From positions 1-64,000 of the forward strand of contig CAYPFN010000007.1 in assembly GCA_964410325.1 (NCBI GenBank): 64,000 nt of DNA, given 5' to 3'. Positions 25,305-34,167 of the stretch are shown here, one piece after another (position 1 is the stretch's first letter; every line of letters begins with the position of its first letter). The notes beneath the pieces were generated by a model. The model saw only the letters and a list, made by a program, of their open reading frames with translations, was not told the origin of the DNA and did not search any database. The stretch comes from CAAFZY01 sp964410325. GTDB taxonomy: Bacteria; Pseudomonadota; Alphaproteobacteria; RF32; CAG-239. Both the position numbers and the translations under genes were made by a program.

Positions 25305-26087
25305 TGTTTTATTTATACCTTATTATAAAAAACATGTAAAAGCAATAAGTTAACGCAATGCGGCATTTTCTGCATACTTTTACCGTTTTAACGATACAAC
25401 TAATAATATTAAAATAGAGTTAATAGAAAGGTTTACAGCGCATGGTTTCTTGAACTTTATTGTTGGCATGTGATTTGCCATACCTGCGAACAAGTGTTGT
25501 CTTTATCATCTTTGAATGGGCGTCACTCATTTATTATCACGCCTAATAAATATTTTCAATCTGCCGCTAAGCCCTAATGTTGTGCTTTAAGCAAGCCTCG
25601 GTCATCTCAAGTCGTTATATCTGGGTAAGTATCGGCTTGTGTGATTAGTAGTTCAAAATATAGCTGTTTAGTATTCATTTACCTAGCTCATTCGCAAGCA
25701 CGGGTAAGAAGATTGTCATCCCCGTTTAACCTATCACCCCCATGAACATCCATCCAACTGTTGTTTTGGCGAACGAAGAGAGTATTAGATGTTTGCGCAT
25801 GCCGAAAAATTTACCTGTGCCGTCATAAAAACTTGTAAACAGCCACAATAAATACATAAACAATTATTTCTTTATATAAAAATTAGAAATTTCTTTACTT
25901 TTTTCTTTATAAATAATGAATTGGATGCTTGTATTGAATATGAATTTTTTGTTACACAGGCAAACTTTCCCGATAAAACAATATGTTGCATTGTTTTTGA
26001 AAGTTGAAAAAAGGCTGGTAAAATAATTTTAAATCTGGTATCCTAAAAATGTATAAGAAGTTTTGTTTAATACTTAGGAGAAAAGCA
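25305..26087. other. 783-bp divergent intergenic region, possible structured RNA
   Basis: The region separates the minus-strand pilus operon from the plus-strand secretion operon. Bases about 25440-25860 are richer in G+C than the AT-rich flanks and carry small inverted repeats (for example GGCA/TGCC at 25465-25479 and CGGGTAAG ... ATCCCCGT around 25700-25724). No open frame longer than about 40 codons with a credible start is seen. It must hold the promoters of both operons. A noncoding RNA or multiple regulator sites would explain the unusual length and composition; no known RNA family was recognised. Confidence 0.5.
25997..26024 (+). promoter_or_regulatory. Probable promoter of the VirB-type operon
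   Basis: TTGAAA at 25997-26002 and TAAAAT at 26019-26024, spacer 16 bp, about 65 bp upstream of the first pilin start at 26088. Consensus match only. Confidence 0.4.
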
Positions 26088-26447
26088 ATGAAGTTTCTTA
26101 AAAATAATATCTTCACCCTGCTTGCTTTGGCGCTGGTGTTTAGTATGGCAGTAACATGGGATGCTGTAGCTGCCGCTCAGGGTTCAACTGTTATGCAAGT
26201 GGCGAAAGATAAAGCTATTAACGTTTTTAAAGCTGTTAAAACCATTGTATTTGTTATCGGTGGTTTCGGTTTGGTGGCATTGGCTTTCCAGGCGATTTTC
26301 GGCAAGGTAAAATGGCCGTGGTTTGCCGGTCTTGCTGTAGGGTTGGCGATTTTGGCGGCCGCTGGTGCGATTGTTGAATACGCAACGGGCGATACCGGTT
26401 ACGCTGATAGTAGTGGATTAGGTGATAGCTTTGGCGATAATATGTAA
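26088..26447 (+). CDS. virB2: VirB2/TrbC-like pilin 1
   Basis: 119 residues from ATG 26088 (AGGAG at 26076-26080). Signal peptide ends near WDAVAAAQG. The mature part has two hydrophobic helices (TIVFVIGGFGLVALAFQAIF; WFAGLAVGLAILAAAGAIV) joined by a short basic loop (GKVKWPW), the layout of VirB2/TrbC pilins. The C-terminus is Gly/Asp-rich. It is the first of three pilin-like genes and is followed by a perfect 12-bp hairpin, so it is probably the most highly expressed and the major subunit. Confidence 0.82.
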   Translation: MKFLKNNIFTLLALALVFSMAVTWDAVAAAQGSTVMQVAKDKAINVFKAVKTIVFVIGGFGLVALAFQAIFGKVKWPWFAGLAVGLAILAAAGAIVEYATGDTGYADSSGLGDSFGDNM

Positions 26448-26454
26448 AGTAATG

Positions 26455-26484
26455 AAAGGGAAAAGCTTTCACGCTTTTCCCTTT
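26455..26484 (+). promoter_or_regulatory. Intercistronic mRNA hairpin after pilin 1
   Basis: AAAGGGAAAAGC (26455-26466) and GCTTTTCCCTTT (26473-26484) form a perfect 12-bp stem with loop TTTCAC. There is no T run after it, so it looks like an RNA stabiliser or partial attenuator, not a full terminator. It would give more pilin 1 than downstream products. Confidence 0.65.
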
Positions 26485-26515
26485 CTACAGCTTGTTTAAA
26501 AATGGGAGAAAAACT

Positions 26516-26869
26516 ATGCTGGGTATAAAATTTAAGAAATATATTTGTGCAGGGTTGTTTGCTTTTGCGCTTTCTTCAATTTTATGCACAGCAGATTCAT
26601 ATGCTGTATTTGAAAGCCTGACCAGTACTGGCTGGGAAATTTTCAGCGGTATGCGCAAAATTATTTTCGCGGCTTCTGGTTTTGGAATTATAGCTATTGC
26701 TATCGGCAGCTTTTTTGGCGCACTAAACTGGAAATGGCTGAGTGCGATTGTGATTGGTTTAATTGTAATTGCTTTAACAGTTAGCTTGGTGCAGTATCTG
26801 GTTTCCGGTACCGGTGCGGATATCACTGTTTCTGGTATTACCGATACGCTGGTTAATGCAGAGGGTTGA
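26516..26869 (+). CDS. virB2: VirB2/TrbC-like pilin 2
   Basis: 117 residues from ATG 26516 (GGGAGAAAAACT upstream). Signal peptide (ends around TADSYAVFE), then two hydrophobic helices (KIIFAASGFGIIAIAIGSFF and LSAIVIGLIVIALTVSLV) around a short loop (GALNWKW). Same layout as pilin 1 but clearly diverged in sequence. It follows the hairpin and precedes the long pilin 3. Minor pilin or paralogue with a different role; not decidable here. Confidence 0.75.
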   Translation: MLGIKFKKYICAGLFAFALSSILCTADSYAVFESLTSTGWEIFSGMRKIIFAASGFGIIAIAIGSFFGALNWKWLSAIVIGLIVIALTVSLVQYLVSGTGADITVSGITDTLVNAEG

Positions 26870-26904
26870 GAGTTTTTTTATTACTTTGTTTTCAGGGGGC
26901 GGTC

Positions 26905-27912
26905 ATGATGAAAAAGGTAGGTAAAATAACAGTATTCTTGCTGCTGAGTTTGATTGTTTTTTCATCGAACAGCGCCTTTGCTGCCAGCGGCGATATTTTT
27001 ACGATTATCTCCAACAAAATGGTATCTACCATTCAGGATGTCCGTAAAATTGTTTATGTTATTGCCGGTTTTGGCTTAATTATGTTCGCCGTTTTGGCGA
27101 TTTTTAATAAGATAAGCTTCAAGCATCTGGCTTATATAATGATTGGTTTGTCTCTGCTTTCACTTATGATGCCGTTTATTAATTATTTCAGCGGTGCTGA
27201 ACTTAGCGATTCTGAATATTCTTATGAAAACTTTATTGCCGGCGGCGATGCCAGTATTATCGGCAGTGATGTGGAGAGCCAGGAGGATTGTACGCTGGCA
27301 TTGTGTCCGGAGGATACTGGAGATTCGGAAGACTCTTCGGATGAGGTGAAAGACTTGATAGATGAGTCAGGAATAGGAGATTTGAATGAGGAAAATTCCG
27401 ACACGACGACGGAATATGATAGTAAGAGTTTTAAACAAACTTTTAAGGATACTGTTAATACTACAAAAAATGTTGTCGCCGCAGCTCAAAATGTTGTTGG
27501 TGCCGTAAATTCCGGCATAAATGCGGTTGATGCTGTCAAAGATGGAATAAGTGGTGTTAACAGCATTATCTCTAGCGATGGAAACATCTTAGATAAACTT
27601 GGTAGTCTGGCATCTCTTATTGGTTCTACGTCTACCAATGTTGCTGGTAATATAGGAGGCGCTACAAGCTATTTGGGTAATGCTCTAGGTAATAGCGGTA
27701 CTGCAGGTGATATTGCTACAGGAAGTAACAATGTTTCCGGTGCAATAGAGGATTCAGGCGTCGGTGATGTCTTAGACTCAATCAGAGATGGGGTTAGTGA
27801 TGCCAGCAGTGATGTTGTGGATTATACATCTGGTACGCAAGATCTTGCAGATTATGGTAATAGTGCTATAGGTGTTGGCAATAGTATAGGTGACTGGTTT
27901 AATAGTAATTAA
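26905..27912 (+). CDS. VirB2-like protein 3 with long Gly/Ser/Asn-rich tail
   Basis: About 335 residues from ATG 26905 (AGGGGGC upstream). The N-terminal 110 residues repeat the pilin layout: signal peptide ending AFAASGD, helix KIVYVIAGFGLIMFAVLAIF, loop NKISFKH and helix LAYIMIGLSLLSLMMPF. The remaining 220 residues are acidic (residues about 120-175), then low-complexity Gly/Ser/Asn/Asp/Val-rich with irregular repeats of the type NxVxxGIxxVDxV. Three times the usual VirB2 size. It could be a tip or capping pilin or a surface-exposed adhesin; this is inference. Confidence 0.65.
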   Translation: MMKKVGKITVFLLLSLIVFSSNSAFAASGDIFTIISNKMVSTIQDVRKIVYVIAGFGLIMFAVLAIFNKISFKHLAYIMIGLSLLSLMMPFINYFSGAELSDSEYSYENFIAGGDASIIGSDVESQEDCTLALCPEDTGDSEDSSDEVKDLIDESGIGDLNEENSDTTTEYDSKSFKQTFKDTVNTTKNVVAAAQNVVGAVNSGINAVDAVKDGISGVNSIISSDGNILDKLGSLASLIGSTSTNVAGNIGGATSYLGNALGNSGTAGDIATGSNNVSGAIEDSGVGDVLDSIRDGVSDASSDVVDYTSGTQDLADYGNSAIGVGNSIGDWFNSN

Positions 27913-27917
27913 ATAAT

Positions 27918-27945
27918 GAATCGTTCGGTAGCCGTCGGACGATTC
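27918..27945 (+). promoter_or_regulatory. Intercistronic hairpin after pilin 3
   Basis: GAATCGTTCG (27918-27927) pairs with CGGACGATTC (27936-27945), one G-T wobble, loop of 8. No T run follows. It lies in the 124-bp gap between the pilin genes and virB3 and may adjust relative expression of pilins and machine components. Confidence 0.4.
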
Positions 27946-28036
27946 TGTCGATTTAGGCAAGTGGATTACTTTGTAAAAACAGTTGACGATGTTTTAAGGA
28001 AGTTTCACTATAAAGTAATTATTAAGAGGGGTTAAT

Positions 28037-28327
28037 ATGCGTGATATGATTTTAAAAGCAGTTGCCCAGCCTCCAAAAATTTTTTGGGGGCCGGTGTTGC
28101 CCGTTGCTTTAAATGTCGGGATACAATTCCCTTTTATGTTTATGATGATCGGCGTCGGTGATATGAACCCTTTGTTATTTGTCTGTAGTATTTTACTTGT
28201 ACATGGCGCGATTGTTTTGGCTGGTACCCGTGAGCCGCATTTGTCGGCCATGATACAGGCTTTTGGTCAGACCAATAAAGTTTCAAACAACCTATATCCG
28301 GAAAGAGGAAATAAATTTGAACCCTGA
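28037..28327 (+). CDS. virB3: VirB3-like inner-membrane protein
   Basis: 96 residues; start ATG 28037 after AAGAGGGGTTAAT. Two hydrophobic segments (VLPVALNVGIQFPFMFMMI and LLFVCSILLVHGAIVLA), followed by the conserved HLSAMIQAFG region common in VirB3/TrbD proteins, where a short motif contacts VirB4. Position immediately before and overlapping virB4 is canonical. Overlap with virB4 is 11 bp. Confidence 0.8.
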   Translation: MRDMILKAVAQPPKIFWGPVLPVALNVGIQFPFMFMMIGVGDMNPLLFVCSILLVHGAIVLAGTREPHLSAMIQAFGQTNKVSNNLYPERGNKFEP

Positions 28328-30749
28328 TTTTGATTTTTTTACCATGTTTGTAGAAGGCTTAAGCAACGTAGAGGTTGCTGTTGCTGTTATTGGTTTTGTT
28401 TCAGCGGCGGCGTTTGCGGTTTTGCTTTCGACTAAGTTCGGCGCTTGGATATTGCCGCAACCGCGTGAATCGCGTGTATCAGACTTTTTACCGTTTGCAA
28501 AGCTGTTAGAAGACGGCATGACTATTCGTTGCATTAATGGTTCTTATGCCAGAGTATTCCGCATAACCGGTATGGATTTGTCGTCGGCAACTCCGGAAAA
28601 GGTTTATTCTATGATGGAGGCGCGTAAATCATGGATTGATAACCTTTCTGAACTGCAAATTGTCTGCCGGGTCATTACGCTACGCGAGCGCACGGAAATG
28701 GAAGATGAGCAAGGGGATTTTCAAAACACGCTGTTGGAAGAAGTTTCAAAAGTATGGGCCAGCAATATGAGCCGTATTTATACCAATCGCCATTATATTA
28801 TTTTATCGGTTGTTGACCGCAAAGATGCTCTAAAAGATTTGAATTATGCCAGTCAGTCGCTGATTGCGACATTAGGCGAATATGGCGTATCGCAAATGTA
28901 CGAATCTCCAGACAGTCCGGCTGTTGATGGGCCTCTCTATGTTTTCAGTCGTTTATGCAGCCCTGTTTCCAAACCTGAGCCTAAAATCCGCCATGCTGAG
29001 GGCTCGGAATTAAATGAAATGCTGACCTCCGATCATATTCATTTCACGCGCGAGCAGGGAATTATCCGTTTCTTTTCCGGGGAAAAAGAACTTTATGAAA
29101 TCGCCATGGGCATTCGTACAACCGGCGATTTTATGGATGAAAGCATGATTGTTTCATTGCTCTCGATTGACTGTGAGCTGGTATTGTTGCACAACATACG
29201 CCCGATTTTCAAACCGCAGGCACGCATGATGCTGATTCAGCAGCAAAGAATGGCTGTATTAACCAGTTTTTCGCCAGATATCATTAATCAATACAGCGAG
29301 GCTTTATCAACCATTGAAGACAGTGATGCCGATTATCAGGCTTTAACGGAATATTCTATGACGATTTTGATTAAAGGAGCCAGCAAGGAAGAGCTTGATT
29401 TCGGTGAGGCGGAAGTGCAAAGGATATGCCGTAGCTTCGGTGTGACGCCGGTTCGCGAAGGCTGGGTGGCGCAGGCAACTTTCTTTAGCCAGTTTCCGAC
29501 TTATGATACTTATCCCCGGACTTACCGTTATTTATCAAGAGTTGTATCTTTGGCGATTTCGTTTGACAAGCCGGCGGAAGGTTTTAGCAAGAGCGACTGG
29601 GGTCCGGGAGCAATCACGATTTTCCGCACCATGTCCGGCTCGGCGTATCGTTTTCAGTTCCATGTTTCTGATGAGGAATCTGCTGTGGCACACTGTTGCA
29701 TTATCGGTCCTACCGGCCAAGGTAAAACTACATTGCTAACGTTTTTAGCCGGTCAAGCCATGCGGCATAGCGATTTGAAAGTTTTCTTCTTTGACCGCCA
29801 TCGCGGTGCGGAAATTTTTACCCGGGCAATCGGTGGCGCCTATGTCGGCTTTGATGGAGACAACAAGAATGTATCGCTTAACCCGTTTGATGCTGATAAT
29901 ACGCCAAACAACCGCGCTTTCCTGCGTCGTTGGATGAAGTCTATAACTCTGGCGGATGACGCGCTTTCCGAACGTGAAATTGCCCGTGCGGTAACTACGG
30001 CCTTTGATTATCTGCGTCCGGAAGAGCGGATCATGAAAAATTTGTATAAAAGCTGTTTTTCGCCGACTGGAACTATGCGTCGCGAATTATACCGCTGGAT
30101 TAATCCAGATCAGTACGGCAATATTTTTAATGCCGAAAACGATAGCCTGGATTTAAAAGCTAAGCGTTTTATGGCGTTTGACTTCACTCATATCTTTGAA
30201 GATGAAACTCTTGCGCCGGCGGTTATTAGTTATATTATGCATCGTATTCAGTCTGAGACAGGCGAAACTGGGGTGCCGTCGCTGATTATGATTGATGAAA
30301 CTGCGCCGATGTTAAAACACCCGATGTTTAGAGATTATTTCATAATAGGTTTGCAAGAAGGGCGTAAAAAACGTCAGGCATATCTGTGCGCTTTCCAACA
30401 ACCGAATATTATTGATAAACTAGGTGTTGGTGAAGTTATTCGTGGTCAGTGCCAAACGATTATTTTCTTTAGAAATCCGCAAGCCATGCCGGAAGATTAT
30501 GCAACATGGAGATTGACTCAAAGCGAGCTGGATTTTGTCTTTGGTAAAACCTATCGCGATTTTCCGTATGCCATATTGTTGTCTCGTCCGGGAACAGGTG
30601 AGTCGGTTATTCTTGATGTTAATCTGGGCGCTTTGGGGCCATATTTAAAATTGTACAATTCCGGACGAAAAAATGTTTTGTTGGTTGAAGAACTGATAAA
30701 AGAATATGGTGAGAATAATTTTGTTACAAAATATTTAAATATGGGCTAG
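28317..30749 (+). CDS. virB4: VirB4/TrbE secretion ATPase
   Basis: AAA+ motor essential for type IV secretion, about 810 residues. The start taken is TTG 28317 (protein begins MNPDFDFF), with AGAGGAA upstream and overlap with virB3; an upstream TTG at 28263 is less likely. Walker A GPTGQGKTT is near residue 464, Walker B SLIMIDETAP near 655, and the AFQQPNII motif follows. The N-terminal CagE/TrbE domain begins around residue 50. A predicted membrane helix at residues 15-37 precedes it, unusual for VirB4. Overall length is typical of VirB-type (about 790), and shorter than IcmB/TraU of IncI systems (about 1000). Confidence 0.92.
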   Translation: MNPDFDFFTMFVEGLSNVEVAVAVIGFVSAAAFAVLLSTKFGAWILPQPRESRVSDFLPFAKLLEDGMTIRCINGSYARVFRITGMDLSSATPEKVYSMMEARKSWIDNLSELQIVCRVITLRERTEMEDEQGDFQNTLLEEVSKVWASNMSRIYTNRHYIILSVVDRKDALKDLNYASQSLIATLGEYGVSQMYESPDSPAVDGPLYVFSRLCSPVSKPEPKIRHAEGSELNEMLTSDHIHFTREQGIIRFFSGEKELYEIAMGIRTTGDFMDESMIVSLLSIDCELVLLHNIRPIFKPQARMMLIQQQRMAVLTSFSPDIINQYSEALSTIEDSDADYQALTEYSMTILIKGASKEELDFGEAEVQRICRSFGVTPVREGWVAQATFFSQFPTYDTYPRTYRYLSRVVSLAISFDKPAEGFSKSDWGPGAITIFRTMSGSAYRFQFHVSDEESAVAHCCIIGPTGQGKTTLLTFLAGQAMRHSDLKVFFFDRHRGAEIFTRAIGGAYVGFDGDNKNVSLNPFDADNTPNNRAFLRRWMKSITLADDALSEREIARAVTTAFDYLRPEERIMKNLYKSCFSPTGTMRRELYRWINPDQYGNIFNAENDSLDLKAKRFMAFDFTHIFEDETLAPAVISYIMHRIQSETGETGVPSLIMIDETAPMLKHPMFRDYFIIGLQEGRKKRQAYLCAFQQPNIIDKLGVGEVIRGQCQTIIFFRNPQAMPEDYATWRLTQSELDFVFGKTYRDFPYAILLSRPGTGESVILDVNLGALGPYLKLYNSGRKNVLLVEELIKEYGENNFVTKYLNMG

Positions 30750-30828
30750 AAGGCAAAAAATGTTTTGTTTTTCAGAATCCATATGCTAAACTGAAACTAA
30801 TATCAAGGACGTTTGTAAGGAGAGTGGC

Positions 30829-32256
30829 ATGAGAGGGAAAAATTATATCAAGCTTCTTTATATGAGCTGTACAGGCATAATGTTACATGTTTCTCCTGGG
30901 TTCTGCCAGTGGCCGACGTTGGATTTATCTCAAGTAACCAATATGATTAATGGCTGGACTTCGCAAATTGAATCAACGTCTTCAACCATCCAGTCAACCA
31001 TGTCTGTTGGCAATATCCAACAACTGTTGGGAGATTCTGTCGGCGGATTGTCAAAATTTACCAGTGCTGAAGAAAAAGCTGAAAAATTGGCGCAAAAAAT
31101 TGAAAAACAGAAAAAAAGAGCGGAAAAACTAGCTGAATTAAAGGAAAAATATGAAAAACAGGTGGCAAATGCTCAGGCATTTGCAGAGAATATCCAGTCA
31201 GAAGTGAGTAATGTGGTTGAAGCTGGGCAAAATTTATACGAAGAAGGAAAGTCTGTTTATGATGAAGGCATGGATGTGTATGAAGAAGCTCGGAGCGTGT
31301 ATGATGATGTTGTGAGTACAGTTGATTTGACCAAAAGCGCAGTAAACAGCGGAGACTCGGAATTAGAAACAAACGCAATCGGCACCACAGTTAATAACAG
31401 CATAAGCAGCGACACAAACAGTAGCTTATCCACAGCAACAAACAGCAATCTGTCTGCAGCAAATGGAGTGTTATCTGATGAAATGACGGACGGTTTAGTT
31501 GACAATACGGCATTTTCTGAAGATGTTGGAATTGTTGAAAAGGATATCTCTGAACTTAATGCGGGTATGGAAAAAAATGCAGTAAACCAAATTCCGGCAA
31601 CGACAACTGAAAATTCTGCTTTGTCGGAAGAAACAGCAATGCCTGCATCTTCAGCAATCGGACAGCGCCGTGCATTCAAAACGGAAAATGCTGAGCCGGT
31701 TTCAGAGACAACATTGTCAGAGCGCCAAGCGTTTACAACATCCTCAGCAGAATTTACATATCAGTTTAGTCGGTCGTCTTCTTTTGCGCAAACAACCACG
31801 TATAAAACAGGAACCAATGATGATGGTAAATTTATCTATTCGGATATAATTGCCAACAAATGCGGAATCAATTTTGACGAAATTGATGAAGAAAAAATTG
31901 CCGAATGTGTAAAAATCTGGGTTCTTGGTATGCACGATAAAGATGCAACAACAGCATCTGATTGGAAAAAAGAATATTCCAAGGCCACACAAGATCATGT
32001 CGCCTCAGATTTAGCAACGGCTCTGGTGCAAAAAACCTATTCTGCATCATTTGATTCTGAAGTTGCTGATGATTTGGAAAACAAATCAGACGCCTTAACC
32101 AGTGAGCGGGAGGAAATTTCTTTTGTCGGCAAAGTGGCGCAAACCAATCAGGAAGTAATTATCCGTTTGATGGAAGCGATGACCAGCCAAGTTATAACAG
32201 ATGCTTGGTCGACGATTGAACAGCTGGACGAAGATTATTATGATGACGAGGAATAA
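30829..32256 (+). CDS. Secreted helical protein 1 in VirB5 position
   Basis: 475 residues; start ATG 30829 with AAGGAGAGTGGC upstream. Signal peptide ends near SPGFCQW. A Lys/Glu coiled coil lies at about 80-125, a Val/Tyr/Glu-rich region (NLYEEGKSVYDEGMDVYEEA) follows, then a Ser/Thr/Asn-rich spacer (185-310) and a helical C-terminal domain (345-475) with two Cys (NKCGINF, IAECVKI). The C-terminal helices (KVAQTNQEVIIRLMEAMTSQ) resemble those of the next protein. Not recognised as a named family; position after virB4 and the helical secreted nature suggest a VirB5/TrbJ-type role. Confidence 0.55.
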   Translation: MRGKNYIKLLYMSCTGIMLHVSPGFCQWPTLDLSQVTNMINGWTSQIESTSSTIQSTMSVGNIQQLLGDSVGGLSKFTSAEEKAEKLAQKIEKQKKRAEKLAELKEKYEKQVANAQAFAENIQSEVSNVVEAGQNLYEEGKSVYDEGMDVYEEARSVYDDVVSTVDLTKSAVNSGDSELETNAIGTTVNNSISSDTNSSLSTATNSNLSAANGVLSDEMTDGLVDNTAFSEDVGIVEKDISELNAGMEKNAVNQIPATTTENSALSEETAMPASSAIGQRRAFKTENAEPVSETTLSERQAFTTSSAEFTYQFSRSSSFAQTTTYKTGTNDDGKFIYSDIIANKCGINFDEIDEEKIAECVKIWVLGMHDKDATTASDWKKEYSKATQDHVASDLATALVQKTYSASFDSEVADDLENKSDALTSEREEISFVGKVAQTNQEVIIRLMEAMTSQVITDAWSTIEQLDEDYYDDEE

Positions 32257-32260
32257 ACTG

Positions 32261-32935
32261 ATGAATAAGCAACTTTGGGTAATAAGTGGCATTGTCAGTT
32301 TAAGTTTGGGAGCGGCCTTTCCTGCTAATGCTGATATTGAAGCAATAAGCGCTACTATTAAAGGTGCCTATACTAATGTTCAGGCTCAGCTTAAGACCGT
32401 ACAAGATGCATCGGAATCGGTCACAAAGCTGAAAGATACTGTGGTGCAGAGCGTTACCGGAATTATGGATAATGTTAATGATATTGTTGATACGGCCAGC
32501 AATCCGACTTCGCTTGTCGGAGATGTTTCAACATCGGTTTTAGGAGGGTTGAAAGATTCTCTGGACGGTTCAAAAAATGAAGATGAGTTGCTTGAGGAAG
32601 TCTCAAAAAATTATACGCGGGAGTTTGGTGCGGAAAACAGTATTACCGAAGCAAAAAATTTGCAGGCGTCATTAAATGAAAATATGGGAAAAAATGCGGC
32701 TATTTTGTTTGCTCGTACGCTGGTATTGCGTCAAGATTTGATGAAAGAGGAAAATCCAGATCATTCGTTGGATACGATTGATGCTGCTTTACAAGCCAGT
32801 AATGAAATGGTTATAAAATCACTGCGTCGCTGGAATAAAATTTTAGAAATGCAGGCTTATATAAACGAATATCAAAACACCAGAGAAATACAAAATTTTA
32901 CACGTGATGCGGAGGAAAGCGGCGATGAAGACTAG
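32261..32935 (+). CDS. Secreted helical protein 2, VirB5/TrbJ-like
   Basis: About 224 residues from ATG 32261, 4 bp after the previous stop; GAGGAA lies upstream (ATG 32240 is an alternative). Signal peptide ends near AFPANADIEAIS. The body is helical with two parts: a Val/Asp/Asn-rich N-terminal helix (30-100) and a C-terminal bundle (NAAILFARTLVLRQDLM; SNEMVIKSLRRWNKILEMQ). Size and all-helical secreted design fit VirB5/TrbJ minor pilus components best among the four tandem genes. It overlaps the next gene by 11 bp. Confidence 0.6.
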   Translation: MNKQLWVISGIVSLSLGAAFPANADIEAISATIKGAYTNVQAQLKTVQDASESVTKLKDTVVQSVTGIMDNVNDIVDTASNPTSLVGDVSTSVLGGLKDSLDGSKNEDELLEEVSKNYTREFGAENSITEAKNLQASLNENMGKNAAILFARTLVLRQDLMKEENPDHSLDTIDAALQASNEMVIKSLRRWNKILEMQAYINEYQNTREIQNFTRDAEESGDED

Positions 32936-34157
32936 AATTAAAAGCATAATTTTTGCCATCGTTTGCTTTTTTACTATTGGAGGAATTTGCACGGCTCAGG
33001 CGCAGATTAAGTTCGGAACATCGGAAACAGCCGGCGCGATTATGAGCAATATTCAAAAAGCTGAAGAATGGGTGCAAAATCAGGTGAATACAGCTTCTCA
33101 AAAAATGCAAGAATTAATAACCGGGCCAAAAATTCAGGCGGCGGCTGAGAAAGTCCGTGCGTTAAAGGAAAGTATTACATCGGCGGCAAATACGATTCAG
33201 GATACTTATGATGATATTTCAGACAGCGTCGACACAGTCTCGGAAGATGTTTCAGGAGTTAACGATAGTGTTGACGATGTTAAGCAAACAGATACTATCA
33301 GCACGGCCAATTTAACTGTTCAACTGAATAACATTAATCAGCAAATAGAAGATTATAAAACATCGGTTTTAGAAGAAATGTCGGCAAAAATTCAGGCGAC
33401 CCAGGATAACTATGCGGTTTTGCAGGCAATGTATGATGCTTCTGAAGACGAGGCTGATAAAGCGCTGCTTGCAGCTGAAATGTCTTCTTTGCAAGAAGAA
33501 ATTGACAGTTATAATGCCTTGTTGAGCCAGATTGAAAATGACGGTGGCGAAGAATATTTGAGTGGCGACAGCGAATATCAGGATTTGCTTTCTCAGCGCG
33601 ATGATATTGAGAATCAGTTAAAAGAAACAGCTGCTGAATCCACATCATCTTTCTTTCAGAATATGTTTAGCAAAACCGATGCTGAGAAACAGGAAGAATA
33701 TAATGAAGTCATTAATAATAACTTTTTGCAAGAAGGGGAAGTCAATACGGTGGAAAATATTGCGAGGATAACACAATACCGCCGAGATGTTTTCAAAAAA
33801 GACATAGCGTATGTTTTATATACGGCAATGAAACTGAAACTGCAATTAGACGAGGATTTAGAACGCATTGAAACCAAGCAGGAAAACATGGCGGCGGCCG
33901 ATTATAAAATGACAGCCGGAAATCTGCTGGTTGAACAACGGATTGAGGATATCAAAATTTTGTATAATTATACTAATCTGCTGATTGCTGATTTACGATT
34001 GAAAACATCGCAAAATATGCTCAATCAGGATTATCGGTTGAAAAACTATGATAAAAATCCGGCAGCGCTTAATTTGGATAATTATATTTTTACTGAAGAC
34101 GACATTCCCTCAGATGAGGGCCAAGAAAGCTTTTTGGACAGCGTAACGGCAAACTAA
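32925..34157 (+). CDS. Secreted coiled-coil protein 3, VirB5-like
   Basis: About 410 residues from ATG 32925 (GGAGGAAAGCGGCG upstream). Signal peptide ends ICTAQAQIKFG. The protein is nearly all helical: a Ser/Val/Asp heptad-like region (65-125), coiled coil (135-235) and C-terminal bundle (YRRDVFKKDIAYVLYTAMKL; DIKILYNYTNLLIADLRL). The N-terminus (IMSNIQKAEEWVQNQVNTAS) resembles the start of TrbJ/VirB5 proteins. Gene overlaps its upstream neighbour by 11 bp. Confidence 0.58.
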   Translation: MKTRIKSIIFAIVCFFTIGGICTAQAQIKFGTSETAGAIMSNIQKAEEWVQNQVNTASQKMQELITGPKIQAAAEKVRALKESITSAANTIQDTYDDISDSVDTVSEDVSGVNDSVDDVKQTDTISTANLTVQLNNINQQIEDYKTSVLEEMSAKIQATQDNYAVLQAMYDASEDEADKALLAAEMSSLQEEIDSYNALLSQIENDGGEEYLSGDSEYQDLLSQRDDIENQLKETAAESTSSFFQNMFSKTDAEKQEEYNEVINNNFLQEGEVNTVENIARITQYRRDVFKKDIAYVLYTAMKLKLQLDEDLERIETKQENMAAADYKMTAGNLLVEQRIEDIKILYNYTNLLIADLRLKTSQNMLNQDYRLKNYDKNPAALNLDNYIFTEDDIPSDEGQESFLDSVTAN

Positions 34158-34167
34158 GGAGGATATA

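Noticed and set aside
25688..25810. Minus-strand open stretch of about 40 codons
   Set aside because: No start codon with an RBS and no recognised product; too short to support.
25440..25860. tmRNA, 6S or SRP RNA in the divergent intergenic region
   Set aside because: No tag peptide, CCA-ended acceptor or SRP loop motif could be recognised on either strand.
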